A stretch of DNA of 64,000 nt from Paracoccus sediminis (lineage in GTDB: Bacteria > Pseudomonadota > Alphaproteobacteria > Rhodobacterales > Rhodobacteraceae), in the NCBI RefSeq assembly GCF_900188295.1, contig NZ_FZNM01000011.1:39481-103480 (forward strand). Direction: 5' to 3'. The notes under the pieces are model-generated. The model was not told the origin of the DNA. It did no database searches and saw only the letters and a list, made by a program, of their open reading frames with translations. Shown piece by piece: positions 56,286-64,000 of this stretch. The position numbers and the translations under genes are program-made. The stretch's first letter is position 1; each line of letters starts with the position of its first letter.

Positions 56286-58778
56286 ATGAAGTCGCATGTA
56301 AAGGTTCTTGTCGTCGGGGGCGGCGCAGTCGGCTGCGGCATCGCGCTCCATCTGGCGCGCGCGGGATGGGACACGATGCTGGTCGAACGCGACGAGCTGA
56401 CGGCCGGGTCCACCTGGCACGCGGCGGGGCTGCTGCCCTTGTTCAACATGGGCTATGCGACGACCCACATCCACGACTATTCGGTCAAGCTGTATGCCGA
56501 TCTGGAATCGCAGACCGGGCTGAACGCGGGATTCACCCGCTGCGGCAACCTGCGCATGGCCCAGACCGATGCGCGGATGGACGAATATATGCTGTATTCC
56601 GCCACCGCCGAAACGGTGGGGATCGAGCATCAGTTCCTGACCCCGCAGCAGGTAAGGGACCGCTGGCCCCTGGTCCGCACCGAGGATCTGAAAGGCGCGC
56701 TGTTCCACCCGACCGACGGCTATATCAACCCCGCCGACGTGACTCAGGCCATGGCCAAGGGCGCGCGGATGGCGGGCGCCGCCATCGAACGCAAGATCCA
56801 GGTCAACGGCTATGCCTGGACCGGCAGCGAATGGATCGTTTCCTGCGAAAAGCTGATCGAAAAGGGCGGCAACCTGGTCGGTTCGGGCGAGACGTTCGAG
56901 ATCCGGGCCGAACATGTCGTGACCGCGACCGGCAACCACGCGCAGCGCACCGCCCGCCTGCTGGGCATAAAAATCCCCGCGATCCCGGTCGAACACCAGT
57001 ATATCGTGACCGAACCCGATCCGGCCCTGGTCAAGTGGCGCGCCGAGGGCAATCCCGAACACCCGGTGCTGCGCGATGCCGACGCGAAATGGTATGTGCG
57101 CGAGGAACGCGGCGGCTGGATTCTGGGGCCGTATGAACGCAATGCCCCGGCGCGGTTCCTGTACGACGTACCCGAATCCTTTCGCGCCGACCTGTTCCCG
57201 CTGGATCTGGAACGGATCGAGGAGGAATACATGTCCATGATCCACCGGATCCCGACATCCGAAACGGTGGGGTTGAAGGACGATTTCAACGGCCCGATCT
57301 GCTATACCCCCGACGGCAACCCGCTGGTCGGTCCGGCGCCCGGCCTGCGCAACATGTGGCTGGCCGAAGGGTTCAGCTTCGGCATCACGGCGGCGGGCGG
57401 CGTCGGCCATTACCTGACGCAGATGATGGTAGATGGCGAGGCCGAGATCGACATGGCGTCGCTGGACCCGCGCCGCTTCGGCGGCTGGATGACCACCGAA
57501 TACGCCGCGCGCAAGAACGAGGAGGCATATGAGAACGTCTTCGTCCTGCATCATCCCGATGAAGAACGAGAGGCCTGCCGCCCGCTGCGCACCTCGCCCG
57601 CCTATGACCGGCAAAGGGCGCGGGGCGCGCAATTCGGCCAGGTGAACGGCTGGGAACGCCCGAATTACTATGCGCCCGAAGGGTTCGACGACCATGACAG
57701 CCGCAGCTTCCGGCGCGGCGGCTGGTGGCAATACGCCAAGGCAGAGGCCGAGGCGGTTCGCAATGCGGCAGGCCTGATCGACGCCACGGCCTTTGCCAAG
57801 CATACCGTCAAGGGACCGGGCGCGACGGCTTTCCTGGACTGGCTGACGACCAACAGGCTGCCCAAGGTCGGCCGGATCAACCTGACCTATGCGCTGACGG
57901 ATGCGGGCACGACGCGGACCGAATACACCATCGTCCGGCTGGCCGAGAACGACTATTACCTGGTCTCGGCCGGGGCCTGGGCCGCCTATGACAGCGATCA
58001 CCTAGTGAAATCGGCCGAGGATTTCATGGCGGCGGGCGGCGATCATGTCGCCATTCAGGACGTGACGACGCAATGGGGCGTCTTTGCCATTGCCGGGCCT
58101 GCGTCCCGCGACATTCTTGCCAAGCTGATCCGCGACGCGCAGCCGGAAACCGCGCTGTCGAACAAGCGGTTCCCCTGGCTGTCGGCCAAGCGGATCGAAC
58201 TGGGCATGGTGCCCGTCAACGCCATCCGCGTCGCCTATACCGGGGAACTTGGCTGGGAACTGCACCACCCGATCGAGATGCAGAACCACCTGTTCGACCG
58301 GCTGGTCGAGGCGGGTGAGCCGCTGGGGATGAAACTGGTCGGCGCGCGGGCGCAGAACTGGCTGCGGCAGGAAAAATCCTATCGCGCCTTCGGCACGGAA
58401 CTGGGTCGCGACGCCACCCCGCTGGAGGCCGGTCTGGACCGTTTCGTGGATCTGTCCAAGGATTTCCGGGGCAAGGCCGCGATGCAAGCCAAGGGCATCC
58501 GGTCGATGTGCGTGACGCTGCTGATCGACGGGCCGGACGATGCCGATCCCTGGGGCCGCGAGGGGATCTTCCTGGACGGGGAAAAGGTCGGGCGCCTGAC
58601 CTCGGGCGGATATTCGGCGGCCTTCGGCAAGCAGATCGGCATGGGCTATGTCCGGCCCGATCTGGCCGCGCCCGGCACCAAGCTGAAGGTCCGCATGTTC
58701 CGCGAATTGTGGGACGCCAGCGTGACCGAGGACAGCCCCTATGATCCGCAGAACGCGCGCATCCGCATCGACGGATGA
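56286..58778 (+). CDS. FAD-dependent dimethylglycine/sarcosine dehydrogenase-like protein
   Basis: An 830-aa two-module enzyme. The N-terminal DAO-type flavoprotein has VKVLVVGGGAVGCGIALHLA and DELTAGSTWHAAGLLPLFNM, in which the His of STWHAAG is where dimethylglycine dehydrogenases carry covalent FAD, and TPDGNPLVGPAPGLRNMWLA. The C-terminal half holds the FAO-M and GCV-T-like folate-binding domains (YALTDAGTTRTEYTIVRLAE, AYTGELGWELHHPIEMQN, RQEKSYRAFGTELGRDATPL). It would demethylate an N-methylated amine and pass the carbon to tetrahydrofolate. The exact substrate (dimethylglycine, sarcosine or a related compound) is not decided. Confidence 0.86.
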   Translation: MKSHVKVLVVGGGAVGCGIALHLARAGWDTMLVERDELTAGSTWHAAGLLPLFNMGYATTHIHDYSVKLYADLESQTGLNAGFTRCGNLRMAQTDARMDEYMLYSATAETVGIEHQFLTPQQVRDRWPLVRTEDLKGALFHPTDGYINPADVTQAMAKGARMAGAAIERKIQVNGYAWTGSEWIVSCEKLIEKGGNLVGSGETFEIRAEHVVTATGNHAQRTARLLGIKIPAIPVEHQYIVTEPDPALVKWRAEGNPEHPVLRDADAKWYVREERGGWILGPYERNAPARFLYDVPESFRADLFPLDLERIEEEYMSMIHRIPTSETVGLKDDFNGPICYTPDGNPLVGPAPGLRNMWLAEGFSFGITAAGGVGHYLTQMMVDGEAEIDMASLDPRRFGGWMTTEYAARKNEEAYENVFVLHHPDEEREACRPLRTSPAYDRQRARGAQFGQVNGWERPNYYAPEGFDDHDSRSFRRGGWWQYAKAEAEAVRNAAGLIDATAFAKHTVKGPGATAFLDWLTTNRLPKVGRINLTYALTDAGTTRTEYTIVRLAENDYYLVSAGAWAAYDSDHLVKSAEDFMAAGGDHVAIQDVTTQWGVFAIAGPASRDILAKLIRDAQPETALSNKRFPWLSAKRIELGMVPVNAIRVAYTGELGWELHHPIEMQNHLFDRLVEAGEPLGMKLVGARAQNWLRQEKSYRAFGTELGRDATPLEAGLDRFVDLSKDFRGKAAMQAKGIRSMCVTLLIDGPDDADPWGREGIFLDGEKVGRLTSGGYSAAFGKQIGMGYVRPDLAAPGTKLKVRMFRELWDASVTEDSPYDPQNARIRIDG

Positions 58779-58799
58779 GGCAGCGCCCTGCGCTTTCGG

Positions 58800-59357
58800 T
58801 CAGCCGACCACCAGGCGCAGGGCATCCTCGTAGGACGAGACCTGCACGGGCGAGTCCGGCGGATAGGGCTGGTCCATCTTCAGCATCGCAAACCCATGCG
58901 TCAGCGCCCAGACCGCCGTTTCGACGGACGCCGCCTTTCGATCCCCGACAAAGGGCGCGCAATGGTGTTGAAGAACGACATAGCTGGCGCGGGCAATCGT
59001 GCGCAGGTCGTCGTCCTGGGTTGGCAGTTGATCGAACATCAACCGGAACAGCGCGGTCCGGCAGCGGGCAAAGCGGATATAGGCGTGGTTTACCGCAAGC
59101 AGTCGGTGGAACGGGCCGGAATCCGCCGGCATCGCATCGCGGGCGCAGATCAGGTCATGCCGGAAATCCTGGAACCCCTGGGTGGCAATGGCGATGCGCA
59201 GACCCGGCAAGCCGTTGAAATGATGCGCCGGCGCGGCATGGGATACGCCCGCGCGTGCGGCAATGCGCCGCAGGGTCAGGCCTTCGGTGCCGTCTTCATC
59301 CAACAGCGCCACGCCAGCCTGGATCAAGACTTGGGCCAAGTCGCCTTTGGGTTGCAT
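58800..59357 (-). CDS. TetR family transcriptional regulator
   Basis: A 185-aa repressor-type protein with the N-terminal HTH LAQVLIQAGVALLDEDG, then LTLRRIAARAGVSHAAPAHH and FNGLPGLRIAIATQGFQDFR, and a helical ligand domain with VETAVWALTHGFAMLKMDQP. I chose ATG 59357 (MQPKGDLAQ) because AAGG lies 5 bases upstream; ATGs at 59372 and 59375 are alternatives. It converges on the FAD-dependent dehydrogenase gene with a 21-base gap, and may control it or a distant acyl-CoA operon. Confidence 0.85.
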   Translation of the reverse strand: MQPKGDLAQVLIQAGVALLDEDGTEGLTLRRIAARAGVSHAAPAHHFNGLPGLRIAIATQGFQDFRHDLICARDAMPADSGPFHRLLAVNHAYIRFARCRTALFRLMFDQLPTQDDDLRTIARASYVVLQHHCAPFVGDRKAASVETAVWALTHGFAMLKMDQPYPPDSPVQVSSYEDALRLVVG

Positions 59358-59375
59358 TTTGGCCTTATCCATCAT

Positions 59376-59652
59376 CTTGACAGTGTAAAGCCAATGTTGG
59401 AATGTGGCGCAACCGGCTTGGCCCATGGCACCTGTCAAACCGGGAATGCCAAATGTCGCTTTCGTACCAAGTTCCGGGCTGTGCGCTCAAAGCTCTGGTC
59501 TGTTTTCGCTATGTCATCGTTTGCCAGTTCTCAGGCCAGAGCCTTTATGTCTGGCATCATAGAGGGACTTGCAGTTACTGCAACACCCAATGCCGCAATT
59601 TTGCGCATACAAAACGAAAAAAGCCGAACCCGAAGGTCCGGCCTTTTTCGTT
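59376..59652. other. Gap between the TetR gene and tRNA-Gly
   Basis: No supported gene. It holds the leader of the TetR gene and, at its right end, the terminator of the tRNA. G+C is somewhat lower than in the flanks, as usual for a regulatory gap. Confidence 0.4.
59617..59648 (-). terminator. Bidirectional terminator of tRNA-Gly
   Basis: On the minus strand GCCGGACC, loop TTCG, GGTTCGGC (59642-59623) and a run of six T residues (59622-59617). On the plus strand the hairpin is followed by TTTTT (59644-59648). Confidence 0.88.
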
Positions 59653-59727
59653 TGGAGCGGGCGATGAGATTCGAACTCACGACCCTAACCTTGGCAAGGT
59701 TATGCTCTACCCCTGAGCTACGCCCGC
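59653..59727 (-). tRNA. tRNA-Gly (anticodon GCC)
   Basis: 75 nucleotides including an encoded CCA. Acceptor stem GCGGGCG pairs with CGCCCGC. D-arm TAGCTCAGGGGTAGAGCA; anticodon stem AACCTTGCCAAGGTT with anticodon GCC at 59695-59693; T-arm GTGAGTTCGAATCTCAT; discriminator T followed by CCA. The cloverleaf is complete. Confidence 0.97.
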
Positions 59728-59882
59728 ATCCGTGCCGTTGGCCGCTGGCCTTCGGTAGGCGGTGATTTATGGGACGCCGCCACGGCGTGCAAGGGGAAAA
59801 TTCACCTTCGGGCACGAAAATCATGCGGGCGTTGACAGCGCCGGGCAGGCGCGTGAGCCTGGCGCGGGGACAGGGATGGATC

Positions 59883-60500
59883 ATGGCCGCAACCGATCAG
59901 CTTTCAGATTTCGTGCGCGCGGCCCTGGCGTCCGGGCATGATGGCGCACGCATCCGCGCGGCGTTGCACGGGGCCGGATGGACCGATCCTGAAATCGAGG
60001 GCGCCATGGCCGCATGGCACGGCGGGGGCGACCTGCCGCCGGTGCCCCGGCCACGGCCCTTTGTTTCGCCGCGCGAGGCGATGCTGTATGCGCTGCTGAT
60101 GGTCGCCTTGGTGCTGGTGTGCTTTCATGTCGTGCGGCTGGGGTTTCACGTGATCGACCAGGCGATTCCCGATCCGGCGGAAACGGGGTCGTCCGACCGG
60201 TGGGCGATGCGGTTCTCGGTCGCGGCGATCATTGCCTTTCTGCCGCTGTTCGTGGCCTTGGATCACCGCATGGCAAAGCGGACGGACGGGGGCGACCGGC
60301 AGCGGCGGTCGCAGGCGCGCCGGATTTTCGCCTCGATCACCGTGCTGGCGGCGGCCCTGGTTCTGCTGGGCGACGCCGTGTCGGTGATCTATGCCTTCCT
60401 GTCGGGCGACCTGACGCTCCGGCTTGCGGCGAAATGCGCCTTGGTGGCCCTGATGGGCCTGCTGGTGGCCGCCTGTTACCGAGAGGATCTGGATGGTTAG
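59883..60500 (+). CDS. DUF5671-like multi-span membrane protein
   Basis: A 205-aa protein. An N-terminal helical segment resembles a UBA-like or SPOR-adjacent motif (LSDFVRAALASGHDGARIRA, WTDPEIEGAMAAW). Four predicted transmembrane helices follow: AMLYALLMVALVLVCFHVVR, MRFSVAAIIAFLPLFVALDH, ASITVLAAALVLLGDAVSVI and LAAKCALVALMGLLVAACY. This matches the DUF5671 layout. It overlaps the next gene by 8 bases. Role unknown. Confidence 0.72.
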   Translation: MAATDQLSDFVRAALASGHDGARIRAALHGAGWTDPEIEGAMAAWHGGGDLPPVPRPRPFVSPREAMLYALLMVALVLVCFHVVRLGFHVIDQAIPDPAETGSSDRWAMRFSVAAIIAFLPLFVALDHRMAKRTDGGDRQRRSQARRIFASITVLAAALVLLGDAVSVIYAFLSGDLTLRLAAKCALVALMGLLVAACYREDLDG

Positions 60501-60873
60501 GCGTTGGCCCGTCATGGCGCTGACCGCGCTGTCCCTGGCGGTTCTGGTGGCGGGCATCGTCGCCACCGGCGGGCCGGCGCAGGGGCGGGCGGAACGGCGT
60601 GACGGGGCGCGGCAGCGCGACCTGTCCGACATCCAGGCGCTGCTGTCCTGCAAGGCGCAGCAGGCCGGTCGCGTGCTGACGGATCCGACGCCGACCGAGG
60701 CCTGCCCGATGACGCCGCGCCTGGCCGATCCCTTTACCGGCGCGCCCTATCGGATCGAACGGGTGGCGCCCGACAGCGTCCGCCTGTGTGCGGGCTTCGA
60801 ACTGCCCCCGGACGATGCCGCCCAGGGGCGCGACGGATCGGGCTGCACCGTGCAGCGGATCGTCGTGGACTGA
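60493..60873 (+). CDS. Exported hypothetical protein, partner of the DUF5671 gene
   Basis: A 126-aa protein with an N-terminal anchor or signal (MVRRWPVMALTALSLAVLVA) and a periplasmic domain containing RDLSDIQALLSCKAQQ, ACPMTPRLADPFTGAPYRIE and VRLCAGFELPPDDAAQGRDG, with four cysteines that could form disulfides. The start overlaps the upstream stop, so the two are translated together. The DPFTG-x-PY-x-I segment resembles the periplasmic part of other DUF5671 partners. It converges on uvrA. Confidence 0.68.
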   Translation: MVRRWPVMALTALSLAVLVAGIVATGGPAQGRAERRDGARQRDLSDIQALLSCKAQQAGRVLTDPTPTEACPMTPRLADPFTGAPYRIERVAPDSVRLCAGFELPPDDAAQGRDGSGCTVQRIVVD

Positions 60874-60877
60874 ACGC

Positions 60878-63730
<2,853 letters not shown>

Positions 63731-63796
63731 GCTGCGTCCCTGGCCGACCAAGGGCATCACATAGGGACAACGCTTCAAAAAGCAACCGCAGAATGG

Positions 63797-63811
63797 GAAC
63801 ATCTGGCGAAC
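63797..63811 (-). promoter_or_regulatory. LexA (SOS) box of uvrA
   Basis: On the minus strand GTTC-GCCAGAT-GTTC, exactly the GTTC-N7-GTTC direct repeat bound by alphaproteobacterial LexA, 67 bases upstream of the uvrA start. uvrA should therefore be induced by DNA damage. Confidence 0.85.
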
Positions 63812-63912
63812 ACGACCTTGCGTCAACCTTTTGTTGCGGGCTGACCCTCGTGCCGCTTGCGCTGCGCTGCGGCATCGCTAGTCTCTCGCGCAACTGTGAA
63901 AAGGGGACCGCG

Positions 63913-64000
63913 ATGTTTCAAAAGATCCTTGTTGCGAACCGTGGCGAGATTGCGATCCGGGTGATGCGGGCGGCCAACGAGCTGGGCAAGCGGACGGTGG
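63913..64000 (+). CDS. pyc: Pyruvate carboxylase, N-terminus only (partial)
   Basis: The window ends 29 codons into a biotin carboxylase domain: [20 protein letters not shown], then ANELGKRTV. The pattern [11 protein letters not shown] fits pyruvate carboxylase better than the PccA or MccA copies in this window, but the visible piece is short. If correct, the full protein (about 1,145 aa) makes oxaloacetate from pyruvate. GGGGACCG precedes ATG 63913. Confidence 0.65.
   Translation, partial: MFQKILVANRGEIAIRVMRAANELGKRTV

Noticed and set aside
59402..59716. A plus-strand frame of 104 codons over the TetR leader and tRNA-Gly
   Set aside because: It reads through a complete tRNA and its terminator, so it cannot be a real gene.

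Overview
The window reads as a chromosomal segment from a high-GC alphaproteobacterium of the order Rhodobacterales, most likely Paracoccus or a close relative. The signs are dense, often 4-bp-overlapping genes, a CycM-type membrane cytochrome c552, a GTTC-N7-GTTC LexA box upstream of uvrA, two DUF4174 proteins, a CobS chelatase subunit, and a complete propionyl-CoA carboxylation locus. I see no prophage, transposase, integrase or CRISPR array. One stretch, the 3' third of cysS, has a base composition unlike everything around it.

Layout: 1-2570 holds an exported protein and a small membrane protein divergent from aroK-aroB. 2593-6668 holds ssb, a lytic transglycosylase, homoserine dehydrogenase, a HEPN-like protein and a glycosyltransferase. 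6799-15832 is the propionate region: methylmalonyl-CoA mutase, pccA and pccB on the minus strand, with two DUF4174 genes and three small lipoprotein genes interspersed. 16011-20256 holds SRP RNA, a CpdB-type nucleotidase, prephenate dehydratase and cycM. 20420-27474 is a yejABEF peptide-uptake operon ending in a glycosyltransferase. 27505-29755 holds the mosaic cysS and a phytoene-synthase-family gene. 29843-32642 is a polyamine-type ABC transporter (two permeases and an ATPase, no binding protein). 32706-40030 holds ychF, a sigma/anti-sigma-like fusion, cobS, an Old Yellow Enzyme, tex and a transglutaminase-like protein.

40084-47856 is a leucine/isovalerate catabolic operon (ivd, lprI-like, mccB, mccA, GST, hmgL, liuC) behind a promoter that carries a perfect TGAACG/CGTTCA palindrome. 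After it come dut, a membrane-anchored MoeB/ThiF-like protein, an M3 peptidase, an SH3-domain protein, a D-2-hydroxyacid dehydrogenase and an MFS transporter. panC-panB, a dimethylglycine-dehydrogenase-like flavoprotein, a TetR regulator, tRNA-Gly(GCC), a DUF5671 membrane protein pair, uvrA and the start of a probable pyruvate carboxylase gene close the window.

Metabolically the window joins branched-chain and odd-chain acyl-CoA degradation. Leucine goes to acetyl-CoA and acetoacetate, and propionyl-CoA goes through methylmalonyl-CoA to succinyl-CoA, whose B12-dependent mutase fits with the presence of cobS. It also covers aromatic amino acid, threonine/methionine and pantothenate biosynthesis. 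The observations most worth following are the chimeric cysS with its junction at the next gene's start, the sigma/anti-sigma fusion, a three-copy intergenic hairpin repeat, and a near-consensus promoter driving a 21-codon reading frame antisense to a membrane-protein gene.
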